From positions 62,001 through 126,000 of the forward strand of contig NZ_JAGGKI010000006.1 of NCBI RefSeq assembly GCF_017873605.1: a DNA stretch of 64,000 nucleotides, in the 5' to 3' direction. The stretch comes from Paenibacillus lactis. Lineage in GTDB: Bacteria; Bacillota; Bacilli; Paenibacillales; Paenibacillaceae. A program made the position numbers and the translations under genes. Shown here one piece after another: positions 1 through 7,316 of the stretch; the first letter of the stretch is position 1, and each line of letters opens with the position of its first letter. The notes under the pieces were generated by a model. It had not been told where the DNA came from, made no database searches, and worked only from the letters and a program-made list of their open reading frames with translations.

Positions 1-1
1 A

Positions 2-550
2 GCCACTCGCATATCGGAAGGCATCGGCACGATTCCGCCGCAGAAGAGCGGTTCCGCTTCCAGCTTGGCCTCGCCCGCTTTGAGCATGATGAATACCGTG
101 AAGCTGCCGCTTACCCGTAAAGTTGCAGTACTTGCCGGCAACGGATATTCGGACGAGCTGCCGTTCGTGCTCACCCAGCTGCAGCAGGCAGGCGTCATAA
201 CGGAAATCGTGAGCGCCAAGCTCGGCATGATTCGCGGCAAAACCAGCGGCGAGCTTGAAGTGAAGCACTCCCTGCTCGGAGCCGATTCGGTCTTATTCGA
301 TGCGGTGCTCGTTTCGGGCGGGACACTCAGCGTATCCGAGCTTCTGAGCGAGCCGAAGGTTCTTGACTTCGTGAGAGAGGCCTATCAGCATTACAAGCCG
401 ATTGCAGCGATCGACGAGGGCGTCAATTTACTGCCTTCGGCCAGCGGCGAAGGCATCGTTACAGCCCGCGAGGGCGACGACCTGAAATCATTCGGGCACA
501 GTTTCATTGAAGCCATTGCAGCTCACCGGCATTGGTCAAGAATCGTTTAG
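2..550 (+). CDS. Large-subunit catalase, C-terminal part (partial at window edge)
   Basis: The reading frame is open from base 2 and ends at 550, so only the C-terminal ~182 residues are present. The first codons carry the stretch typical of the end of a catalase core (EGIGTIPPQ, then SPALSMMNT). They are followed by a DJ-1/PfpI-like domain with TRKVAVLAGNGYSDE and VLFDAVLVSGG. Large-subunit (HPII/KatE-type) catalases have exactly this C-terminal flavodoxin-like domain after the heme core. The enzyme would break down hydrogen peroxide in the cytoplasm, but the heme-binding core lies outside the window. No strong terminator follows. Confidence 0.85.
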   Translation, partial: ATRISEGIGTIPPQKSGSASSLASPALSMMNTVKLPLTRKVAVLAGNGYSDELPFVLTQLQQAGVITEIVSAKLGMIRGKTSGELEVKHSLLGADSVLFDAVLVSGGTLSVSELLSEPKVLDFVREAYQHYKPIAAIDEGVNLLPSASGEGIVTAREGDDLKSFGHSFIEAIAAHRHWSRIV

Positions 551-637
551 AACTTAAGCGATGATTAGGTATCGCGCGAACCCGGAACACCCTGTAGAAT
601 ACAAGGTATATATCGGATTACGGGGGAGTGAGGTGCC

Positions 638-2416
638 TTGCTCAGCGAACAATATTTGATGCTGCATCGGAAGCTGGCTGAAGGGGCGGAGGGCACTTCG
701 ACGAAAGTGACGCTTGAAGTGATCGCGGCCACCTTGTTTTGCACGGAACGCAATGCGAAGCTTGTCCTGCGCAAAATGCAAGAGAAAGCGTGGATAACCT
801 GGAGGGCAGGTCGAGGACGGGGGAACCGTTCCGTACTGACGTTTCTGGCCAATCGGGAACAGCTTCTGCAGGAATCGGCGCGGCAATGGGCGGAGAAGGG
901 GGAGTATAAGCGGGCGTTTGAGCTGCTCCGGACGTATGGAAACGATATTCGCACAAATGAGTCGTTTGTGGAATGGATGAACGGTCATTTCGGATTTTGC
1001 AAAGAGCAGGAAGGCGAACAGTCAAAGGATTCCTTACGTCTTCCAATCTACCGGACCATTGAGTCGCTGGATCCGGCCGATTGCGTATACAGTGTTCAGT
1101 CCCTCATGATTGAGCAAATCTTCGACAGACTGGTGAACTACGATAACGAAACCGGCCGCTATCTGCCGGCCATCGCCCACTACTGGGAGAGCAATGATGA
1201 CGGAACGGAATGGACCTTCCATCTGCGAAAAGGGATTGTGTTTCATGACGGCACCGAATTGACCGCAGATGATGTCAAATATACGGTCGAACGGCTTCGC
1301 CGCGGAAAACGCAACGGCTGGATCGTTCGCGAGCTGAATCGGGTCGATGTCGTCACTCCCCGCATTGTAAGATTTATGTTGAACAAACCGAATCGGATCT
1401 TTATCCGGTTCCTGAGCGCGATCTGTATGTCCATTATTCCTAAGCACCTTGCCGAGCCGGACGAAGCTTCGTATTGGGCCCGCCCGATGGGCACAGGGCC
1501 ATTCATCCTCGAGACATGGAGCGAAGAGCGATTGGTCTTTCACGCCAATCCGCATTACTATCAAGGTCGTCCGCATTTGGACACCGTGCACATCGTCATC
1601 ATGCCTGAGCATGCCATCCATTATGAGGTCAGCTGGGAGAATCTGCTTCAAGATCCGGACGTAAGGCAAGCCGATAACGGAAACGACGAGGTGGTGACCA
1701 TTGAGTCCTCCGAAGGATGCACGAGCATGATGACATGGAATATGACGAAACCAGGCCCCCATCAATGCGTATTGTTCCGGCGTGCCGTGGATCTGGTCCT
1801 TGATCGCCAAGGTATGGTCCGGGAGCTCGGAGAACACCGTCTGTTTCCGGCCAGAAGCTTTATCCGGGATAAGAGGACACTTGAATACCAGGAGCAGTAC
1901 GACCTGGGGCTTGCGCAATCCTTGCTGGAACAGTCAGGCTATGATGGAACACCAATCATCATGGGCACCATCGCCAATCATGCCAAGGACGCAGCATGGA
2001 TCAAGGAACGCTGCGCCGATATCGGAATACCGGTCATCATCCGCGAAGAGAGGATGGATACGATTCTCCGTCCGGATGTGATGAAAGAGATGGATTGCAT
2101 TGTGCATGCGCTGGTGCTGCCCGGCGAAGAAGTCTGTCTGGTCGAGAACTACGAGCAGGACAGCAGCTTTGTGAAAGAGCTCATGGATCCGGGGCTTAGG
2201 GAATGGGTCATGGAGTGCATCGATGGCGCGTTAGCGAGCCCGGATTCTAAGGATAGATTCGGCCAATTAAAGAAAATCGAAGATCGGCTGCGCGGCGAAG
2301 CGCAAATTTTGTTCCTTGCACATACGAAGTTCTATGCCCATTTGAATGCTTCCTATAAGGGGATCGTCATTAACCGGCTAGGCTGGCTTGATTTCAAGCA
2401 AATCTGGCGGGTATGA
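638..2416 (+). CDS. SgrR-like HTH regulator fused to a solute-binding domain
   Basis: This 592-residue protein has an N-terminal winged-helix region (about 1-115, SgrR_N-like: QYLMLHRKL, TLEVIAATLFCTERNAKLVLRKM). It is followed by a family-5 peptide/nickel-type solute-binding domain (about 135-570) with the diagnostic LVNYDNETGRYLPAIAHYW and FHLRKGIVFHDGTELTADDVKYT. There is no signal peptide, so it acts in the cytoplasm as a ligand-sensing transcription factor; SgrR of E. coli, which senses sugar-phosphate stress, has the same build. The start is TTG behind GGGGGAG with a 9-base spacer. Its target is unknown and no transporter gene is adjacent. Confidence 0.8.
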   Translation: MLSEQYLMLHRKLAEGAEGTSTKVTLEVIAATLFCTERNAKLVLRKMQEKAWITWRAGRGRGNRSVLTFLANREQLLQESARQWAEKGEYKRAFELLRTYGNDIRTNESFVEWMNGHFGFCKEQEGEQSKDSLRLPIYRTIESLDPADCVYSVQSLMIEQIFDRLVNYDNETGRYLPAIAHYWESNDDGTEWTFHLRKGIVFHDGTELTADDVKYTVERLRRGKRNGWIVRELNRVDVVTPRIVRFMLNKPNRIFIRFLSAICMSIIPKHLAEPDEASYWARPMGTGPFILETWSEERLVFHANPHYYQGRPHLDTVHIVIMPEHAIHYEVSWENLLQDPDVRQADNGNDEVVTIESSEGCTSMMTWNMTKPGPHQCVLFRRAVDLVLDRQGMVRELGEHRLFPARSFIRDKRTLEYQEQYDLGLAQSLLEQSGYDGTPIIMGTIANHAKDAAWIKERCADIGIPVIIREERMDTILRPDVMKEMDCIVHALVLPGEEVCLVENYEQDSSFVKELMDPGLREWVMECIDGALASPDSKDRFGQLKKIEDRLRGEAQILFLAHTKFYAHLNASYKGIVINRLGWLDFKQIWRV

Positions 2417-2420
2417 CGAG

Positions 2421-2464
2421 AAAAAATAACAGAGCAGATGCGATAATAACCGCGCCTGCTCTGT
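2421..2464 (-). terminator. Rho-independent terminator of the small minus-strand gene
   Basis: A perfect 9-bp inverted repeat (ACAGAGCAG, 2429-2437, with CTGCTCTGT, 2456-2464) is followed on the minus strand by TTATTTTTT. It lies just past the stop of the 2471-2665 gene. It may also slow convergent readthrough from the SgrR-like gene. Confidence 0.7.
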
Positions 2465-2470
2465 TTCGCG

Positions 2471-2665
2471 TTAGAGGAGCTTTTGGCTTGAGCGAGACTG
2501 CCGCTGTCGAAAGAAGCCGAAAAGATTATGAAGAAGGCTTCGTTTGCCCGCCTGCATATGTTTTTCCAAAGGATCAGGCTGTACATATAAGCCTCTGCGT
2601 TCAAGCCGTTCCCATTCCGATTGCCGATACTCCTGCAGCTTCTCTAGCGTGTAGCCGTCGTACAT
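2471..2665 (-). CDS. Small hypothetical protein, 64 aa
   Basis: The start ATG at 2665 sits 7 bases behind a perfect AGGAGG, and the gene ends directly at a terminator on the same strand; these two signals make it credible. The protein begins MYDGYTLEKLQEYRQSEWER and is rich in charged residues with a predicted N-terminal helix. The C-terminal third is basic (FFRQRQSRSSQKLL). No signal peptide or membrane segment is seen. I do not recognise a named family. A longer frame upstream of the AGGAGG exists but has no ribosome binding site. Confidence 0.6.
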   Translation of the reverse strand: MYDGYTLEKLQEYRQSEWERLERRGLYVQPDPLEKHMQAGKRSLLHNLFGFFRQRQSRSSQKLL

Positions 2666-2983
2666 CACTTTGCCTCCTGTCAGACATTCTGGATTACGTC
2701 TGAATGAATGAACGTGGAATGTCTTGTTACGTACATTATGGAGGCCGCCGTTATCCGTAAAAAGTGTAAACCTGGTCAAGCGGATTTCCCCTTTTCGCAC
2801 ACGCGGCTGTTTCTGACGCCAGCATCATGGCGACATCGTTGTCAAGGCTTTCCTTTCTTGCGTCTCATTTTTAGGGAAAGGCATATTCCGCAGACCAATT
2901 ATCTAGTATGCTAAAGAACAGGCAAGGAATAAACGGACGATGTGCGAAACGTTGCATCGAACCCCGAAGGGAGACCCCTACAT
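2666..2983. other. Divergent intergenic region
   Basis: About 320 bases between the small minus-strand gene and the threonine-aldolase-like gene. It must hold promoters for both. No box close to consensus stands out; TAGTAT near 2905 is the best -10 candidate for the rightward gene. No other structure was seen. Confidence 0.3.
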
Positions 2984-4096
2984 ATGGAGCATCTTAAGAA
3001 ATCGCTAAATGAAACATATAGCAAAACGGTGTATCCGTTAATCGGACACAGCGCCCGGACAGCCGAAGTTCTGCTGGAGGCATTCAAGGATGTCGATGGT
3101 GGACAAACGGCAGATATGTACGGCAGCGGATCGGTTATTGAAGACTTCCAGAGTCGGATGGCTGATGTGCTTGGCAAGGAGTCGGCCGTGTTCTTCCCGA
3201 GCGGGACGATGGCGCAGCAGATTGCCCTCCGGATTTGGTGTGATGAAGCCGGATTAAAGCGGGTGGCTTACCATCCTCTGTGTCATCTGGAGATCCATGA
3301 AGAGGACGGTCTTAAGGAGCTCCATCATATTGAACCGATCCTTCTGGCGGATAAAGACCGATTGATTACGCTTGAAGATGTTCAGCATCTGGATGAGCGG
3401 ATATCATGTCTGCTGTTGGAATTGCCGCAGCGGGAGATCGGCGGACAGCTGCCTGATTACGGGGAGCTGGAGGCGATTTCGGCATATTGCCGTGCGAACG
3501 GAATCAAGCTGCATTTGGATGGAGCAAGACTGTTTGAAATTACGCCGTACTACGGAAAATCCGCTGCTGAAATTTGCGCTCTTTTTGACAGTGTATATGT
3601 TTCGTTCTACAAAGGCATCGGCGGGATTGCCGGGGCGATTCTTGCGGGAAATGCGGAGTTCACGGCCAAATCGAAAATATGGAAACGGCGGCATGGTGGT
3701 GACCTGGTCAGCTTGTATCCGTATATCATTAGCTCGGATTTTTATTATAAGCTGAGAATCGGCCGCATGAAGCAATATTATGAGGAGGCTAAGGAACTGG
3801 CCATGCTGTTCAACCAGTGCCAAGGGATTCAGACTCGGCCCGAAATTCCGGTATCGAACATGTTTCATGTCCATTTTAAGATGAGTATGGAGCAGCTGGA
3901 GCCGCTTTTGGTCGATGTGCTTACCGAAACTGGGGTTGGGCTCATCAGTTATTTGCGTGAAACAGGCGATCAGAGCTGTTCCACCGAGGTGCATATCGGG
4001 GACCGCTATAGCCGGGTGCCGAAAGAAGAGCTGAAGGAAGCTTTCCGGCTGCTTGATGAGAAAATAAAGCACGCTGAAATCGCTGAAACTGAATAG
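2984..4096 (+). CDS. PLP-dependent threonine aldolase / beta-eliminating lyase family protein
   Basis: A 370-residue fold-type I PLP enzyme of the low-specificity L-threonine aldolase family, which cleaves L-threonine or L-allo-threonine to glycine and acetaldehyde. Visible marks are the substrate-loop region (DMYGSGSVIEDFQ), FFPSGTMAQQIALR, the cofactor Asp in LHLDGARLFE, and the Schiff-base lysine in SFYKGIGG (about Lys210). It is slightly longer than typical aldolases (about 340). ATG 2984 has GGGAG 10 bases upstream. A GTG at 2942 in the same frame would add 14 residues and cannot be excluded. The gene stands alone and the true substrate is not proven. Confidence 0.8.
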   Translation: MEHLKKSLNETYSKTVYPLIGHSARTAEVLLEAFKDVDGGQTADMYGSGSVIEDFQSRMADVLGKESAVFFPSGTMAQQIALRIWCDEAGLKRVAYHPLCHLEIHEEDGLKELHHIEPILLADKDRLITLEDVQHLDERISCLLLELPQREIGGQLPDYGELEAISAYCRANGIKLHLDGARLFEITPYYGKSAAEICALFDSVYVSFYKGIGGIAGAILAGNAEFTAKSKIWKRRHGGDLVSLYPYIISSDFYYKLRIGRMKQYYEEAKELAMLFNQCQGIQTRPEIPVSNMFHVHFKMSMEQLEPLLVDVLTETGVGLISYLRETGDQSCSTEVHIGDRYSRVPKEELKEAFRLLDEKIKHAEIAETE

Positions 4097-4416
4097 GAGC
4101 GTGCAAGGGGATTGATTTTCCGGTTATGATTTATCGACGGCGTTCATGCTGGTAAAATAATAGCAGTGCAAAACTGGCTTACGTATTTTCATAAATGCGA
4201 GGTGAATAACACATGGCTTTTCAAAGAAGCACCACCGTACAAACGGTTAAATCAGGCTCCGGGCAAAGCAGCACAGCATGGAGAATACGGACAAAGGGGT
4301 TTGTTCGGAGCCTGCTTCCAGTTAAGGCGTAAATGTCTTGTGCATGCTTTGCTCGCTATTTACATGAGGATTTGGCAAAATCCTGTTCATTTTTCTTGTA
4401 GATAGGAGCGGCAAAT
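4097..4416. other. Intergenic region without a convincing gene
   Basis: About 320 bases. An open frame from 4166 to 4405 has no ribosome binding site and a composition unlike a folded protein. A short hairpin built on AGGATTT/AAATCCT lies near 4365-4385. The promoter of the small regulator at 4417 must lie here, but I cannot place it. Confidence 0.3.
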
Positions 4417-4692
4417 ATGAAATATGAAAATGCACAGCATCTTTTACCTGACGACGTAATTAAGGTTATTCAACAATATATAGACGGCGGTTATATCTAT
4501 ATCCCCAGAAAGGCCGGCCGCCGCACAAGCTGGGGAGAGCGGACGGGGGCCAAAGCGGAAATAACCCGTAGGAACCGCGAGATCTACGAGAGGTACTGCC
4601 GAGGCGAATCCATTCGTCAGCTGTCGCAGCGGCATTATCTTACGGAGCAATCCATCCGGCGGATCATCCGGCAACAAAAGCCGAAACCATGA
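4417..4692 (+). CDS. CD3324-type small DNA-binding protein (Mor-like HTH)
   Basis: A 91-residue protein with the pattern of the CD3324/Mor-activator-like family: LLPDDVIKVIQQYIDGGYIYIP, then a basic linker, then a helix-turn-helix in which ESIRQLSQRHYLTEQSIRRIIRQ is the recognition unit (about 65-88). Members of this family are small single-domain DNA-binding proteins of unknown regulon. It has a good GGAG-type site before ATG and its own terminator, so it is probably monocistronic. The target is unknown. Confidence 0.75.
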   Translation: MKYENAQHLLPDDVIKVIQQYIDGGYIYIPRKAGRRTSWGERTGAKAEITRRNREIYERYCRGESIRQLSQRHYLTEQSIRRIIRQQKPKP

Positions 4693-4698
4693 TGAGAG

Positions 4699-4746
4699 GC
4701 GATATTTGACGCGGTCCATGGGGATCCTTCAAATATCGCTTTTTTT
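4699..4746 (+). terminator. Strong rho-independent terminator
   Basis: An 11-bp perfect stem (GCGATATTTGA with TCAAATATCGC) is followed by seven T residues, starting 7 bases after the CD3324-type gene. Confidence 0.9.
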
Positions 4747-4852
4747 ATGCGGTGATCCCCTTTGCGTCATAATTATTCTTGAACTTGAGTTGCATCGCAA
4801 ATCGCGATAAGTTTAGAAGAACACGGAAGGAAACGGGGAGTGAGTGACCTTT

Positions 4853-5581
4853 ATGACTCAAAATATTTATGATCACGAGGATTTCTTTCAAGGCTACAGT
4901 CAATTGAATCGTTCCATCCACGGACTAGGCGGTGCCCCGGAATGGGCGGCGCTTCAATCGCTGCTGCCCGACATGAAGGGGATCGATGTGCTTGATTTAG
5001 GCTGCGGCTTCGGCTGGTTCTGCCGCTGGGCTAAGGAGCATGGTGCCATAAGCGTCGTAGGCATCGACGTGTCTGCTAAGATGCTTGCAAGGGCCAAGGA
5101 TGAAACGAAGGACCCTCAAATTTCATACCTTCGGGCAGACCTGGAGACGATCGAGCTGGAACGGGAGAGATATGATCTGGTCTACAGCTCGCTTGCCTTT
5201 CATTATATCGAGGATATAGAGCGGCTGTTGAAGCAGGCGTATGATTCGCTTAAGGCCGGCGGACGTTTGGTATGCTCGATCGAACATCCGATTTACACGG
5301 CATCGCAGGGGGCTGGATGGATCCCTCATCCGAATGGCTTCAAGACATGGCCGGTCGATCATTATCAATTCGAGGGACCTCGAACCACGAATTGGTTGGC
5401 CGAAGGCGTAATCAAGCAGCATCGGACGATCGGAACGTACCTGAATCTTTTGATCCGGGTTGGGTTTACGATTACCCACGTGGAGGATTGGGGGCCAGCG
5501 GATGAACAGCTAGCCGTTCATCCGGAATGGGAGGAGGAGAGTCATCGGCCGATGTTTCTGTTGATATCGGGAACGCGATAA
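4853..5581 (+). CDS. Class I SAM-dependent methyltransferase
   Basis: A 242-residue Rossmann-fold methyltransferase. Motif I is VLDLGCGFGWF (about 46-56), the acidic end of strand 2 is GIDVSAKML, motif III is DLVYSSLAFHYIED, and LKAGGRLVCSIEHP follows the typical strand-5 pattern. The substrate is not evident; relatives act on small molecules. ATG 4853 gives MTQNIYDHEDFFQGYSQL, a common start for this family. A GTG nine bases upstream is possible but sits only 3 bases from the GGGGAG. It is followed by GNAT and VOC genes that may share its transcript. Confidence 0.85.
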   Translation: MTQNIYDHEDFFQGYSQLNRSIHGLGGAPEWAALQSLLPDMKGIDVLDLGCGFGWFCRWAKEHGAISVVGIDVSAKMLARAKDETKDPQISYLRADLETIELERERYDLVYSSLAFHYIEDIERLLKQAYDSLKAGGRLVCSIEHPIYTASQGAGWIPHPNGFKTWPVDHYQFEGPRTTNWLAEGVIKQHRTIGTYLNLLIRVGFTITHVEDWGPADEQLAVHPEWEEESHRPMFLLISGTR

Positions 5582-5684
5582 GCAGTATAAGCTGGCTGCG
5601 AGGTCATTTACCAGCATAAGGAAAGCGGTTATTATAGTGATTATACCTAGCGTGAGAAAGTGAGAAAGTGGGGTCATGACCTGA

Positions 5685-6200
5685 ATGGAGATCACTGTGA
5701 AGAGATTGGAAGGCATGGAGCTCAAAATTGCCTGGCAGCAAGCCTTCGCGCAGCATCAAATTCATCGTCCGGAAGCGTATTACGATCGTTGCGATCTGGA
5801 GAACCGGACCGGAAAGCGCGTTACGCTGCTGGCGTATGCGGACGGAGAGCTGGCCGGCGTTTCCCATTTGAAATATGATTCGGATTATCCGTTCTTTCGC
5901 GAAAATGGGATTCCGGAGATTAACGATTTGAACGTATTTCCGGAATACCAGAGGCAAGGCATCGCCAATCGGATCATCGAAGAGTTTGAGCATATTGCCC
6001 GTGAAACGACGCATCGCATCGGTATCGGTGTAGGGCTGTACAAGGATTACGGAGCCGCGCAGCGGATATACTGCCGTAGAGGCTACATACCGGATGGACA
6101 CGGCATCATGTACCACAATGTCCCGGTGGTCCCCGGAGAGATGGTTCGTGCCGACGACGACTTGGTGTTGTATCTCGTGAAGGAACTGGGAATCATTTGA
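5685..6200 (+). CDS. GNAT family N-acetyltransferase
   Basis: A 171-residue acetyl-CoA-dependent transferase. The acetyl-CoA loop is in LNVFPEYQRQGIANRIIEEFE (Q/R-x-x-G-x-A, about 83-103), followed by IGIGVGLYKDYGAAQRIYCRRGY, the beta5-alpha4 unit typical of the fold. The substrate is unknown. The ribosome binding site is weak (a GTGGGG well upstream). The stop is 14 bases before the next VOC gene, so the two are probably co-transcribed. Confidence 0.8.
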   Translation: MEITVKRLEGMELKIAWQQAFAQHQIHRPEAYYDRCDLENRTGKRVTLLAYADGELAGVSHLKYDSDYPFFRENGIPEINDLNVFPEYQRQGIANRIIEEFEHIARETTHRIGIGVGLYKDYGAAQRIYCRRGYIPDGHGIMYHNVPVVPGEMVRADDDLVLYLVKELGII

Positions 6201-6213
6201 GAGAGGGATACGA

Positions 6214-6588
6214 ATGAATAAGGGTTTTTCGCATTGCCTGCAAATATTCCCAACCGATAATATTGGGGAAACTGCCCGTTTTTACGAAAACATCGGGTTT
6301 CGGGCCGTGCCCTATATGGATGCTGCAGAGCCTCATATCTGTCTGTATAGGGATTCGGTGGAGATCGTTCTGACGATGACGGATCAGGAGGTTGTGCCGA
6401 ATCGGCTCCGTTACGGATCTGGTTATGACGCTTATCTGATCAGCTTCAACCAGAAGGAAATGGAGGAAGAGCTGTCGCGAGCCGGCGTAAAGATCGTGAG
6501 GCCTTTAGACGTCACGGACTACAACAATCATGAATTTGTGTTTGAGGATATCGATGGGCGTTGGATCGCTGTTGGCAACAAGCAGTAA
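6214..6588 (+). CDS. VOC (glyoxalase/bleomycin-resistance fold) protein
   Basis: A 124-residue single-module vicinal-oxygen-chelate protein. Typical features are the opening strand with a metal-ligand-like His (FSHCLQIFPTDNIGETARFYENIGF), the central YDAYLISFNQKEMEEELSRAGV, and the closing EFVFEDIDGRWIAVG. Such proteins bind or modify small molecules, often in resistance or detoxification. The final position usually filled by a metal-binding Glu is an Asp-Ile-Asp stretch here, so catalysis is uncertain. It lies 14 bases after the GNAT gene. Confidence 0.75.
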   Translation: MNKGFSHCLQIFPTDNIGETARFYENIGFRAVPYMDAAEPHICLYRDSVEIVLTMTDQEVVPNRLRYGSGYDAYLISFNQKEMEEELSRAGVKIVRPLDVTDYNNHEFVFEDIDGRWIAVGNKQ

Positions 6589-6633
6589 CTCATCTATCAA
6601 TAGGGAACGGATTTTTCAGGAGATGATGCCGCG

Positions 6634-7068
6634 ATGAAGCAAATATGGATCAATCGAAGCGTGATTGGAATGGTTTTTTTGTCTGCTTTTTTATCCATAA
6701 CGGCCGGAATTATGTATCTAAGCTCGAGCTGGATCAGCTTTTCGTTTCTTGGACCCGAGGTCGGTTCTGAAACGGCGGTAACGTCCTTCTGGGCAGGGGT
6801 TTCCATTGTTATTGGCATCGGGCTGGCAGGCACAGCACTTAACATGGCCCGTATTCGCGAGGGAGACGCTCCCGAAAATATAGCCCTCTTCCTGACGCTA
6901 TGCTTAAGCATTATCCAGCTGCCTCCGTTGTTCCTGTGGTTTGGGGTTTTGACTGTTGTTGCGAACGGGGAGGCGCTATGGGCGATTCTGATCCACCTGA
7001 TGCTAATGGCGGCCGGTTCGATCAACGCCGTGCTTTTAGTGAAAATTGGCAGAATATCCTATCGATGA
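6634..7068 (+). CDS. Small integral membrane protein, four predicted helices
   Basis: A 144-residue hydrophobic protein with four likely transmembrane segments (about 8-30, 45-68, 84-108 and 115-140). Only short polar loops separate them, one of which holds ARIREGDAPEN. I recognise no named family. GGAG lies ahead of the ATG and a terminator follows, so it may be the last gene of the methyltransferase-GNAT-VOC group. Confidence 0.6.
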   Translation: MKQIWINRSVIGMVFLSAFLSITAGIMYLSSSWISFSFLGPEVGSETAVTSFWAGVSIVIGIGLAGTALNMARIREGDAPENIALFLTLCLSIIQLPPLFLWFGVLTVVANGEALWAILIHLMLMAAGSINAVLLVKIGRISYR

Positions 7069-7103
7069 AATTCTCTTAGTTTTGATAAATCAGTCATGTA
7101 TGC

Positions 7104-7138
7104 AGGCTGCCAGCGTATTCTCGCCGGCAGCCTTTTTT
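7104..7138 (+). terminator. Rho-independent terminator
   Basis: The stem AGGCTGCC/GGCAGCCT encloses a 14-base loop and is followed by six T residues, 35 bases after the membrane-protein gene. Confidence 0.85.
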
Positions 7139-7316
7139 GCGCTTAAAACTGGGATCAACGATACCTTGGAACCATGAGGACAGGCACCTTATAGAACTTG
7201 TTTTTAATTTCTATCAGAATAATTGAGGAATGAGAGAAACTTTTTTACCAATATTTGCGTCTAATAGTATGGACATCTTTCATTATAAACAAAATAGGAT
7301 TAGAAGGAGCTTAGGA

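Noticed and set aside
4166..4405. A 79-codon open frame between the threonine-aldolase-like and CD3324-type genes
   Set aside because: No ribosome binding site and a Cys/His/Trp-rich random-looking product.
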